From Pelotomaculum sp. DTU098 (GTDB lineage: Bacteria > Bacillota > Desulfotomaculia > Desulfotomaculales > Pelotomaculaceae): a DNA stretch of 35,971 nt. Both the position numbers and the translations under genes were made by a program. Of this stretch, positions 8,431 to 15,077 are shown piece by piece (the stretch's first letter is position 1; each line of letters opens with the position of its first letter). The stretch is from positions 1-35,971 of the forward strand of contig LFSA01000116.1 of NCBI GenBank assembly GCA_001512635.1, read 5' to 3'. Below the pieces are notes generated by a model. It was not told where the DNA came from, ran no database searches, and saw nothing but the letters and a program-made list of their open reading frames with translations.

Positions 8431-9429
8431 CTACTGGCAATAAAAATATGGCTTGTCAATAGTATCATCAGAAAATTCGTACTTCCCCATCCCAAACACC
8501 GCTCCTTTACCCACATGCACCAGTTCTCCTATTCGCAAGAGGGGCAAAAACTCATCCAAACACCCCTCATACTCCACCATGCCCACCAGGCCGCCCATGT
8601 TCACCTTGTTGTCCTGGCGGGAAGAATAACGCTCCCAGTCGACCCAGCGGGTACCGTCACTGACCAACCGAACTTCTGCTGCCCGTTCAATCAGTCCAGT
8701 AAAATCAAGCTCCAGTTCCCAGCCGTGGTGAAAGTAAGCCAGGGACGATAGCCTGCGTAAGAGGCTCCGTATAAGCATGTGAAACTCAATGCGGTCAACA
8801 TAATTTTCCTCAAATTTAATCCTTGTAATTGTCAAAAAGTTCAAACCCAAGCGAGTTAAAGTTTTATCTTCATCTTTCTGCCGTAAAAGCTCCGCATGGT
8901 CAATATGAATAGCCAGGTTGGTATTTCGCACAAGCTGTTCTTCAGCCTGGTATACCAGCTGGCTTTCCCTGTTGTTCAAACCCAGTGCTCGAATTTCTGC
9001 CAGCCGGTATTTCCTCCTCATTTTCCCTATTCCCAATTCGCCCAGCTCACGAAAAACCACAATAAAATATGGGAGGTAATTAATTGCCCTGCCGATCAGG
9101 ATTAAATTGAAGGCCAGCTTCTCACCGGGCTTATACTCGGTTTTGGTTTCCAGTGGTGGTTCAAGGACAAAAGGCCGGGGGATACTTTCGTAATTGCGGA
9201 GGGCTGCAGATCCGGGATGAGGAGCGGTTTCAAAGATATAAGCATAGGGACAGCTTGTCCTCAAGAGGCAGTTATTGCAATTGGTCTCCTTGAGTGCGCA
9301 GGAAATCCGCCGAAATGCCTTACCGAAACCGCCTCTCAAGGTAGAACCCTTGTAAGGAGGGAGCACCAAACCTCTCTCCCCAGCTTCCAGGGTGAGCTGG
9401 TATTTGGCTATTGTAAAATGTCTGGACAT
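8431..9429 (-). CDS. cas6: crRNA-processing endoribonuclease Cas6
   Basis: The 332-residue protein begins MSRHFTIAKYQLTLEAGERG and continues LPPYKGSTLRGGFGKAFRR, the first strand and Gly-rich turn of the large Cas6 RAMP family (PF10040-like). Four cysteines follow in CALKETNCNNCLLRTSCPYA, a common insert of this subfamily. The C-terminus carries the glycine-rich loop HVGKGAVFGMGKYEF. Cas6 cuts the pre-crRNA within repeats. A GGAGA site precedes the ATG. It is the first gene of the cas operon; the upstream 210 bp are AT-rich and should contain the operon promoter. Confidence 0.92.
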   Translation of the reverse strand: MSRHFTIAKYQLTLEAGERGLVLPPYKGSTLRGGFGKAFRRISCALKETNCNNCLLRTSCPYAYIFETAPHPGSAALRNYESIPRPFVLEPPLETKTEYKPGEKLAFNLILIGRAINYLPYFIVVFRELGELGIGKMRRKYRLAEIRALGLNNRESQLVYQAEEQLVRNTNLAIHIDHAELLRQKDEDKTLTRLGLNFLTITRIKFEENYVDRIEFHMLIRSLLRRLSSLAYFHHGWELELDFTGLIERAAEVRLVSDGTRWVDWERYSSRQDNKVNMGGLVGMVEYEGCLDEFLPLLRIGELVHVGKGAVFGMGKYEFSDDTIDKPYFYCQ

Positions 9430-9635
9430 TGCTGATTCTCCATTAAAAGGTTTCTTTTGCCGAAAGTAACGTCAGTATGTAAAGATACATTAAACACTTA
9501 AGATAATAACTTTACAGATATAATTTCTCCATAATGATTATTATTACTACATGTAGATGGATTTTCCTATTTTATTTTATGACATTTTTTTAAAAACTAA
9601 GCAACAGACAGCTAATTGACCGATTCATCCAAGTT
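9430..9635. other. AT-rich region upstream of cas6, probable cas promoter region
   Basis: No ORF or repeat array is seen here. The minus strand is rich in A/T runs (for example around 9565-9600) and should drive cas6 and the genes after it. Several weak hexamers exist but none is convincing enough to place a promoter. There is no CRISPR repeat unit. Confidence 0.5.
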
Positions 9636-9661
9636 AAAAAAGCACTCTCGCATGAGAGTGC
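9636..9661 (-). terminator. Rho-independent terminator, best on the minus strand
   Basis: GCACTCTC (9642-9649) pairs perfectly with GAGAGTGC (9654-9661) around a 4-nt loop. On the minus strand the stem is followed at once by six T residues (9641-9636). It would end leftward transcripts coming from the CARF gene and the antisense RNA before they reach cas6. The plus side has CCTTTTAT and could work weakly in the other direction. Confidence 0.8.
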
Positions 9662-9688
9662 CTTTTATCCTGGCTCAGTTTAGAAGTC

Positions 9689-9717
9689 TAGTCACCAGGT
9701 GGGAATTATGCTAAAAT
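9689..9717 (+). promoter_or_regulatory. Predicted promoter of the small toxin gene
   Basis: An extended -10 element (TGCTAAAAT, hexamer 9712-9717) lies 17 nt after a partial -35 (TAGTCA, 9689-9694). Transcription would start near 9724, which places the complementary GAGTTGCCGCTT segment at the very 5' end of the mRNA. Confidence 0.55.
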
Positions 9718-9745
9718 AAGGCAAGAGTTGCCGCTTGGCGGTTAG

Positions 9746-9768
9746 TCACTTCCCGTGAAGGGAGGTGA
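9746..9768 (+). promoter_or_regulatory. Hairpin that sequesters the toxin ribosome-binding site
   Basis: TCACTTCCC (9746-9754) pairs with GGGAGGTGA (9760-9768) around a 5-nt loop, with a single T-G pair. The right arm is the Shine-Dalgarno sequence of the ORF starting at 9774, so translation is blocked when the hairpin forms. Such occlusion is a standard layer of control in type I toxin mRNAs. Confidence 0.75.
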
Positions 9769-9773
9769 TGCCT

Positions 9774-9854
9774 ATGGTTACTTGGGCAGAATTTTTTGGT
9801 TTTTGCCTTGTAATCGTGGGGGTTATTTCCCTATGTTTAAAGCATAGAAAATAA
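9774..9854 (+). CDS. 26-residue hydrophobic peptide, likely type I toxin (holin-like/TxpA/Fst type)
   Basis: The ORF encodes MVTWAEFFGF, a hydrophobic stretch CLVIVGVISLCL, and a basic tail KHRK. This is a single membrane helix with a positive end, as in Fst, TxpA and the putative holin-like toxin family. GGGAGG lies 8 nt before the ATG. An in-frame ATG at 9768 is too close to that site. The gene is the only plus-strand gene in the left half. It lies between cas6 and the CARF-HEPN gene and is read against both. The surrounding RNA features (sequestered ribosome site, complementary mRNA ends, opposing promoter) are the strongest evidence. Family membership is by resemblance; toxicity is inferred. 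Confidence 0.75.
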   Translation: MVTWAEFFGFCLVIVGVISLCLKHRK

Positions 9855-9926
9855 CTTGACCGCCTATCTAGGCGGTCGTTCCGATTAGGACTAGCCGCCT
9901 CGGGAAAAGCGGCAACTCCTTTTACT
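9850..9926 (-). ncRNA. Predicted antisense RNA antitoxin
   Basis: A good minus-strand promoter (9933-9961) would start an RNA near 9926. This RNA is complementary to the toxin mRNA 3' region, including the segment that pairs with the mRNA 5' end. The palindrome at 9858-9877, followed on this strand by AAGTTATTTT, could end it after about 70-75 nt. If read-through occurs it continues across the ORF to the terminator at 9636-9661. The ends are predictions. Confidence 0.55.
9858..9877. terminator. Perfect 7-bp palindromic stem just after the toxin stop
   Basis: GACCGCC (9858-9864) and GGCGGTC (9871-9877) form a stem with a 6-nt loop, 3 nt after the stop codon. It can fold on both RNAs. On the minus strand it is followed by a T-rich stretch and may terminate the antisense RNA. 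On the plus strand it may stabilise the mRNA or act as the kissing loop for antisense recognition. Confidence 0.6.
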
Positions 9927-9932
9927 ATGTAT

Positions 9933-9961
9933 ATGATAACATGCAGAAAAATATTCGTCAA
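9933..9961 (-). promoter_or_regulatory. Antisense RNA promoter
   Basis: On the minus strand TTGACG (9961-9956) and TATCAT (9938-9933) are separated by exactly 17 nt. This is a near-consensus housekeeping-sigma promoter that fires leftwards into the 3' end of the toxin gene. Confidence 0.75.
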
Positions 9962-9964
9962 ATA

Positions 9965-9990
9965 AGCTCTGGCCATAGCCGGGGCTTTTT
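9965..9990 (+). terminator. Rho-independent terminator of the toxin mRNA
   Basis: AGCTCTGGC (9965-9973) pairs with GCCGGGGCT (9978-9986) around CATA, with two G-U pairs, and a run of five T follows. It defines a toxin mRNA of about 265 nt. Confidence 0.8.
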
Positions 9991-10032
9991 ATACACGAAA
10001 GGCAGGTATTAACATGTTTCTGAGCCAGGGAT

Positions 10033-10082
10033 ACTGGTAGGAAACGATAGTCACGATTTATTGGCTACCGCTTCCCACCAGT
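10033..10082 (-). other. 18-bp RNA hairpin downstream of the CARF gene
   Basis: Bases 10033-10050 and 10065-10082 form an 18-bp stem with a 14-nt loop when read on the minus strand. Fifteen pairs are Watson-Crick and three are G-U. On the plus strand the same three positions would be A-C mismatches. The structure therefore favours the minus-strand RNA, the one that continues from the CARF gene. No T run follows, so it is not a typical terminator. Confidence 0.7.
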
Positions 10083-10110
10083 TTAATTCTCTAATGTCTT
10101 ATATCTCGTC

Positions 10111-11412
10111 TCATAACTCCCTAGGTAACTGAACATATTCAGCTAAGCCTTTTTGGAGCTTCATGGCCTGATCACAATCAGATATAAAGCTCCACACAGT
10201 TTCTTTTACTTCAAGGTAATCCCTTTCCGAAACAGTTTCCATGCCGTGAGCCAAAAAGCTATAATTCCTTTTATTTAATATATTTAAAATTCTTTCACGC
10301 CTGCTTTCCCAGACCTGCTTTACCGGATGTCCAAGGATGGCTAACAGTTCATAATCGTCTGTTAAGCCTATCTGGATTTTACCGTTTGAAGCTCGCTTCT
10401 TTTCGTAATGCTCACTGTACTGTTCCGGTAACAGCGACACATCTATATTTTCGCTCGTTAGACTAGGAGTACCTGTACGAAGACATAATTGTCCATACAT
10501 CTCTACCGCCCTGTATATTCTGGAGACAGCATCATCATAATTGCCCTGACATGCCCTCCGTTCAGCATTTAATAGAACGTCATAGACAAGTACAAAAACA
10601 GGAGGAGCTTTTCTATTGTTGGGAGACCATTTTTCATACCAGTCGAGCGCGGCACAGATTTGTTTGAGAGTAGAATTATATCCGGCAATAATAGGATCTT
10701 CCTTATAGATACTAATCTTTTCAACAGCGCTCTGATAATCGAATTTATCCCAGGCAGCAAAGCCACGGCACAATATGAGCAGGCGGTCAAATTCTTTTTC
10801 ATTACTAACGAAGCCGCTTCTGCTCATTTCTTCCAATATCTGAACAGCTGCAGTATAATTCCACTCCCTGATTAAATCCCGGCACAACCTTTCCTGCCTT
10901 TGTGCGAATACGGTGTAAGACGGCAACCTGGAAACACGCTCCATACCGTCCCTCACTCTGATTAGGTCCTGCCTTTTCCCCTTAACCACGCTCAAATTGC
11001 ACTGAGGAAATTCCATAGCCGCCACGGCAAGTCCGACTGACATTGACTTGGTACCACCCGTATAATCTACAGTTACATCATGCCCGTCACCTAAAGAATT
11101 CTTAATCAACTTAAAGGCAATTTCATAGCTTTTATTCGGGTCATCATGAGGCACCGCATAGATCTCATAGTCAGCCGCATTCAAATTACACTGTTTTACA
11201 ATGTTCTCCCTTTTCTCTACATCCTTATACCTGCATATTTTACATTCCCTGCCCTCGGAGATAATCGCATCGCCATCTACCATTGCCCTGCTACCCTTGT
11301 TACCGTCTTCATCCTCCGTACACAGGAAAACCACGCGGTCCGGGCGGTAATTCTTAATACAACTGACAATTGGGGCGTCAGAGCCGCCCACTGTGAGTAT
11401 TAAAACTCTCAT
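10111..11412 (-). CDS. CARF-HEPN ribonuclease, Csm6-like (TIGR02710-like)
   Basis: The 433-residue protein begins MRVLILTVGGSDAPIVSCIK, a Rossmann-like CARF strand and ligand loop. Around residue 118 it has DYTGGTKSMSVGLAVAA, the second CARF signature loop, which binds cyclic oligoadenylate in studied relatives. A long helical middle follows. Near residues 382-389 it has RNYSFLAH, an R-x6-H HEPN nuclease motif. Proteins of this build are ancillary RNases of type III systems, activated by Cas10-made cyclic oligoadenylate. No Cas10 or type III effector gene is in the window; the neighbours are type I-B cas genes and a toxin module. The frame is open to 11478, but the ATG at 11412 matches the CARF start. 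Confidence 0.82.
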   Translation of the reverse strand: MRVLILTVGGSDAPIVSCIKNYRPDRVVFLCTEDEDGNKGSRAMVDGDAIISEGRECKICRYKDVEKRENIVKQCNLNAADYEIYAVPHDDPNKSYEIAFKLIKNSLGDGHDVTVDYTGGTKSMSVGLAVAAMEFPQCNLSVVKGKRQDLIRVRDGMERVSRLPSYTVFAQRQERLCRDLIREWNYTAAVQILEEMSRSGFVSNEKEFDRLLILCRGFAAWDKFDYQSAVEKISIYKEDPIIAGYNSTLKQICAALDWYEKWSPNNRKAPPVFVLVYDVLLNAERRACQGNYDDAVSRIYRAVEMYGQLCLRTGTPSLTSENIDVSLLPEQYSEHYEKKRASNGKIQIGLTDDYELLAILGHPVKQVWESRRERILNILNKRNYSFLAHGMETVSERDYLEVKETVWSFISDCDQAMKLQKGLAEYVQLPREL

Positions 11413-11916
11413 AAGTTCTCTACCTCTTCTCTTACACCTCGTACCTATTTTATCTATTCCGTTTTCAGTCCTTTTCAATCATATACCTAAAACCCAACAT
11501 GCTGGCTATTTGCTTAAAGAATAAAGGCATACAGGCATAATTTATCTAAGATGGTTATTATTTTACATATAGCGGAGATTCCCTATCAATTTCTATTGTT
11601 CTTTCGAAACCATATCCCTTACGATAACAAATACAACGCCAATCAATTGACATGACAAAGGCCGCTACATTTTTGTAACTACCTTTGCCATGTCCTGTAT
11701 AATAACGTGATGGGAATGCACTTTACCCATTTATCGTCTGGTGGTAATGTCATTATTACCTAATTTGACGCCCTTTCAATAAGACTCAACGTATAACAAT
11801 ATAAGCAAGGGCCGGCTTTCTATAAATTTTCAAATTATGCTCTTGTATTGTTACACCCACACTGTCCCTCAGCGCTATTAAAGACAGTGATATTAGTTCG
11901 CCTGGCTAAATATTAA
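11413..11916. other. Intergenic region upstream of the CARF gene
   Basis: This 500-bp AT-rich stretch has no convincing ORF. It holds an 11-bp stem at 11651-11661/11682-11692, with one G-U on the minus strand and an inner TACA/TGTA extension. It also holds GGTAAT/ATTACC near 11743-11760 and a 7-bp stem CACTGTC/GACAGTG at 11860-11889 just after the DUF1287 stop. The last may be a weak terminator without a T run. The CARF promoter should be here but is not obvious. Confidence 0.5.
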
Positions 11917-12660
11917 TCACAGGTTACCCTCAGGTAGCTTAGGAAAACGGAAGTGGTATGTTATGGGGGAAGGCCAGGTGAACAGCCCGTCATCTTCCCT
12001 GGTATAGGGTCCCGCATTGTGGATCAGAAGAGGTACCCCGTCTGCCCGCCTCTTGTCCGAAACTATTCCAACATGCTCGTAAGGCGGGCCGAACACCACA
12101 ATGTCGCCACCCTGCCATTGCTTTAAATTCTCCGCATCCCACGGTATGATCTCAGTAGTCAACTGGTCGGCGTATTTTTTAAAAAAGGCCTCCTGGTTCG
12201 GCACCCGCCGGAAATCAATATTGGGATCGGGTACGCCTGCCACACGGGGATAGTCTTCCGTATGCTCCTTTATATCCCGGTCCATCATATCCTTCAGGTT
12301 ATAGCCCGCGTTTTGCAGCGCCCGCCAGATCACATCTGTGCAGACACCTTCGTTATCAGGCGGGTACCCACCAGCGTAATAGGCGTCCTTATATAGGGGT
12401 CTTGCTTCCAGATCCTTGCGCGCCCCCTGGACAATATCGTCAAGGTCATAGATGCCGTCACAGTCCTTGTCGCTGTCCAGTACAACTTTTTCGACAACAC
12501 AACGTTTTTCAACCAACCCGCGCGGCTCCAGGCGGGGCAGGTTGGAGATAAAATGCGGCCACGTAAATAATCCATACAATAATGCCCCGGCTACAATTAA
12601 CAGCGCGGTCTTAATCCCCAATAACCGCCATTTGCCTGTTTGGAGATTTTTCATACCCAC
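11917..12660 (-). CDS. DUF1287-type membrane-anchored protein (NlpC/P60-like fold)
   Basis: The 247-residue protein has an N-terminal membrane helix (residues 13-35, IKTALLIVAGALLYGLFTW) followed by an extracytoplasmic domain. That domain shows the DUF1287 series YPPDNEGVCTDVIWRAL, QGGDIVVF, EHVGIVSD and LLIHNAG. The Cys in GVCTD and the His in HVGI and IHN fit a papain-like catalytic layout, as in cell-wall amidases and peptidases. The enzyme activity of this family is not established to my knowledge. An Asp-rich DSDKDCDGIYDLDD segment after the helix resembles a calcium-binding dockerin-like loop. GTG at 12660 has AGGGG 7 nt upstream; ATG at 12654 is an alternative. Confidence 0.82.
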   Translation of the reverse strand: MGMKNLQTGKWRLLGIKTALLIVAGALLYGLFTWPHFISNLPRLEPRGLVEKRCVVEKVVLDSDKDCDGIYDLDDIVQGARKDLEARPLYKDAYYAGGYPPDNEGVCTDVIWRALQNAGYNLKDMMDRDIKEHTEDYPRVAGVPDPNIDFRRVPNQEAFFKKYADQLTTEIIPWDAENLKQWQGGDIVVFGPPYEHVGIVSDKRRADGVPLLIHNAGPYTREDDGLFTWPSPITYHFRFPKLPEGNL

Positions 12661-12826
12661 TCAAATACCCCTATAATTGGCAGATATGCTCCCATTATAT
12701 CCTAATAAATCATTTACCTATCGATTCTTCACCAAGTAGCTGGCAACCTGCTGGCTGCTTTAACAAAATTCAAGGAGCGAAGCCGGGAGGTTGCGCTGCA
12801 AGACGCCAGTTCCGTTCCCTATGGTG

Positions 12827-12934
12827 TTACTGTTGATTCGACTCTACTGGTTTCAGTTCATCGTCGCCCTGTGCAAGTTGAATTGATATTGAAATTGCAA
12901 TAAAGAAGAGGGCTATTCTAAAAAACAAGAACAT
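12827..12934 (-). CDS. Possible 35-residue exported or membrane peptide
   Basis: The frame starts MFLFFRIALFFIAISIS, continues IQLAQGDDELK, and ends in PVESNQQ. This is one hydrophobic N-terminal helix followed by an acidic, polar tail, like a short secreted or membrane-anchored peptide. A run of five G directly precedes the ATG, which is too close for an ideal ribosome site; the TTG two codons later would be better spaced. It lies upstream of the DUF1287 gene on the same strand. There is no recognised family, and chance remains possible. Confidence 0.38.
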   Translation of the reverse strand: MFLFFRIALFFIAISISIQLAQGDDELKPVESNQQ

Positions 12935-13106
12935 CCCCCTTTATTAATTAATTAGCTTCACTCTATAATTCCAGCCATATAATTCAGTCATATCCAGCCT
13001 GGCACATAAACAATGTGGATTTCAACTACCTGTCCACTTTCGACATAATAACGGCCATACGCGCGGCTAAACCGCCGGAAGCAGGACGCTCCCCGTGCTT
13101 AAAAAC

Positions 13107-13289
13107 TTAATCCTTGTATCTGGTGCGGTATGTAAAGGGTTTGCAGCCGCACTTGGTGCAGCGGCAGCCCCTGGTCATCATCTTCCAGATATCTTCTTCC
13201 TCCACTTTACCCCGCCGTTTCAGGTCAATGATAACGGTTTCCACATCATGCCTGTTTTCGCAAACATAGGTAATGACGAGTTTGCTCAA
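13107..13289 (-). CDS. Small zinc-ribbon-like protein of unknown function
   Basis: The 60-residue product starts MSKLVITYVCENRHDVETV and ends with a cysteine cluster, CRCTKCGCKPF. With the earlier Cys-x2-3-His (CENRH) this gives a plausible zinc-ribbon. The middle is charged and helical (DLKRRGKVEEEDIWKMM). The start is a TTG at 13289 with GGGGAG about 9 nt upstream. I do not recognise the family. Composition and the paired metal ligands make it more likely real than chance. It could be a small nucleic-acid-binding or regulatory protein. Confidence 0.55.
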   Translation of the reverse strand: MSKLVITYVCENRHDVETVIIDLKRRGKVEEEDIWKMMTRGCRCTKCGCKPFTYRTRYKD

Positions 13290-13730
13290 ATCCCGGTACT
13301 CCCCACCAAATGCTTTTTTTTATAATATATTAAACCACTCTCCATTGGAAGATAATATAAGATAAAATACCATTTTCTTCCCTATATTAACTTTTTTAAT
13401 CCTCAACACCGCTGCGCTCCGGTATGGCATTCTGTTTCAGCCAATCCTGTGGAAAAAATATAAAGGTCAGCACAACCAGGCGCACTGACCCCTTGGAAAA
13501 TCATCAGCTTTAATTCTGTTGCCGAAAATTCTCTTGGCGGTGGTCCAAGCTACCGCAGACGGCGGCGCTGTCACACCGTGTCTATATTCAACCACGTCTT
13601 TGCCAGCAGCTCTTTTGCCGCAGGCGAAAGCACTGTAACAACGCGCTTCATGCTTCCAGGAATGTTTCAGCCAAAGCAAAGGCCGCGGCTTTCGTCCGGT
13701 TCCTGAAAAACCTGCTCCCGCTTTTAAGAC
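13290..13730. other. Intergenic region downstream of argG
   Basis: No supported gene is found. A 70-codon minus-strand frame (13467-13679) has no ribosome site and an unconvincing composition. A terminator at 13453-13490 probably ends the arg transcript. Confidence 0.5.
13453..13490 (-). terminator. Likely terminator of the arg cluster
   Basis: GGTCAG (13465-13470) pairs with CTGACC (13485-13490). On the minus strand the stem is followed by TTTATATTTTTT. It lies about 240 nt after the argG stop. Confidence 0.6.
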
Positions 13731-14936
13731 TTAGCCCAGTCCCGCCTTCTCTTTCATCAGCGCCCGCACCTTCAGGGGCAGGCCGAAAAGGTTGATGAAT
13801 CCTTCGGCGTCCCGCTGGTTGTACACCTCATCCCGGCTGAAGGTGGAGAGTTCCGGATCGTAAAGGGAGTAGGGCGATTTGACGCCGGCCGGGGTGCAGT
13901 TGCCCTTGTAAAGCTTCATCCTCACAGTGCCGCTGACCGTCCTCTGGGTGCTGTCCACAAAAGCGTCCAGGGCTTCCCGGAGCGGGGCAAACCATACTCC
14001 GTCGTAGACCAGTTCGGCGTAGCGGGCGGCCACCATCTCTTTGAAGTGCAGGGTAGCCCGGTCCAGGGTCAGGAGTTCCAGCTCCCGGTGAGCCAGGAAA
14101 AGGACTGTGCCCCCCGGAGTTTCGTAAACGCCCCGGGACTTCATTCCCACCAGGCGGTTTTCCACCATGTCCGCAATACCCACTCCGTTGGCGCCGGCAA
14201 TTTCATTCAATTTCTCAACCAGCGCAACGGGATCCAGGGCCGCTCCGTCCAGCTTGACGGGGACGCCCTGTTCAAATTCCAGCTCCACATAAGTGGGCTT
14301 GTCCGGAGCCTTTTCCGGCGGAGTGATCAGGAGCAGCACGTCCGGGGAAGGCTCATTCCACGGATCCTCCAGTTCCGCCCCCTCGTGGCTCAAGTGCCAG
14401 AGATTGCGGTCCATGCTGTAGGGCCGGTCCTTGGACACGGGAACGGGGATGCCCCTGGCAGTGGCGTAATCGATGGCGTCCTCCCGGGAACGGATCTCCC
14501 ACTCCCGCCAGGGAGCGACAATTTTCAAATCCGGGGCCAGGGCTTTTACAGCCAGCTCGAAGCGAACCTGATCGTTGCCCTTGCCTGTCGCGCCGTGGGC
14601 TACGGCCTCAGCCCCTTCCTTGCGGGCGATTTCAACCATTTTTTTGGCAATCAGCGGCCGGGCCATGGATGTACCCAGCAGGTACTTGCCCTCGTAAATG
14701 GCCCCCGCCTTCAATGTGGGAAAAATATAATCCTCCACAAACTCCCGCTTGACGTCCTCGATGTAAATCTTGCTGGCGCCGGTCTTCAGGGCCTTCTCCC
14801 TTAAGGGGGCCAGTTCTTCCCCCTGGCCCAGGTCGGCCACCATCGCAATAACCTCATAACCGTAGTTTTCCTTCAACCAGGGGATAATGATGGATGTATC
14901 CAGTCCCCCCGAATAGGCCAAAACGATTTTTGCCAT
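13731..14936 (-). CDS. argG: Argininosuccinate synthase
   Basis: The 401-residue enzyme joins citrulline and aspartate with ATP to give argininosuccinate. It starts [20 protein letters not shown], with the SGGLDTS PP-loop that binds ATP. Other signatures are [22 protein letters not shown] and the [13 protein letters not shown] region. AAAGGAG lies 7 nt before the ATG at 14936; the frame extends to 14963 but without a site. Length is normal. It is the last gene of the arg cluster, 141 nt after argF. argH, usually next to it, is not in the window. Confidence 0.97.
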   Translation of the reverse strand: MAKIVLAYSGGLDTSIIIPWLKENYGYEVIAMVADLGQGEELAPLREKALKTGASKIYIEDVKREFVEDYIFPTLKAGAIYEGKYLLGTSMARPLIAKKMVEIARKEGAEAVAHGATGKGNDQVRFELAVKALAPDLKIVAPWREWEIRSREDAIDYATARGIPVPVSKDRPYSMDRNLWHLSHEGAELEDPWNEPSPDVLLLITPPEKAPDKPTYVELEFEQGVPVKLDGAALDPVALVEKLNEIAGANGVGIADMVENRLVGMKSRGVYETPGGTVLFLAHRELELLTLDRATLHFKEMVAARYAELVYDGVWFAPLREALDAFVDSTQRTVSGTVRMKLYKGNCTPAGVKSPYSLYDPELSTFSRDEVYNQRDAEGFINLFGLPLKVRALMKEKAGLG

Positions 14937-15077
14937 GGCTCTTCTCCTTTGATTTAATTTCACTTTGATTTAATAGAGCTACTTAATCCAGCTTAACAGT
15001 TTTAGCGGTTTAAGTTTTAATGTTTTAAAAATCTAAGTATTTCAGGGTTTAAAGGCTAAGGGTTTAAAACCAGCCTG

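Larger units (their letters stand above)
9725..9918 (+). other. Complementary 5' and 3' ends of the toxin mRNA
   Basis: Bases 9725-9736 are the exact reverse complement of 9907-9918. Bases 9737-9746 pair with 9890-9899 with one G-U. The two arms flank the 26-codon ORF, so the mRNA can close end to end. Long-range 5'-3' pairing that keeps the toxin mRNA untranslated is known from type I toxin families such as fst, hok and ldr. The pairing is seen directly; the role is inferred. Confidence 0.75.

Noticed and set aside
11673-11703. Plus-strand promoter with TATAAT at 11698-11703
   Set aside because: The -10 is perfect, but no -35 fits at 16-18 nt and no plus-strand gene follows. Probably chance in AT-rich DNA.
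9430-11916. Search for a CRISPR array near cas6 and the CARF gene
   Set aside because: No unit of about 30 bp recurs at regular spacing on either strand, and no typical I-B repeat ending (ATTGAAAC) occurs. The array must lie outside the window.
13467-13679. 70-codon minus-strand ORF downstream of argG
   Set aside because: Composition is rich in Arg, Cys, Trp and Ala without pattern, there is no ribosome site, and it overlaps the proposed terminator region.
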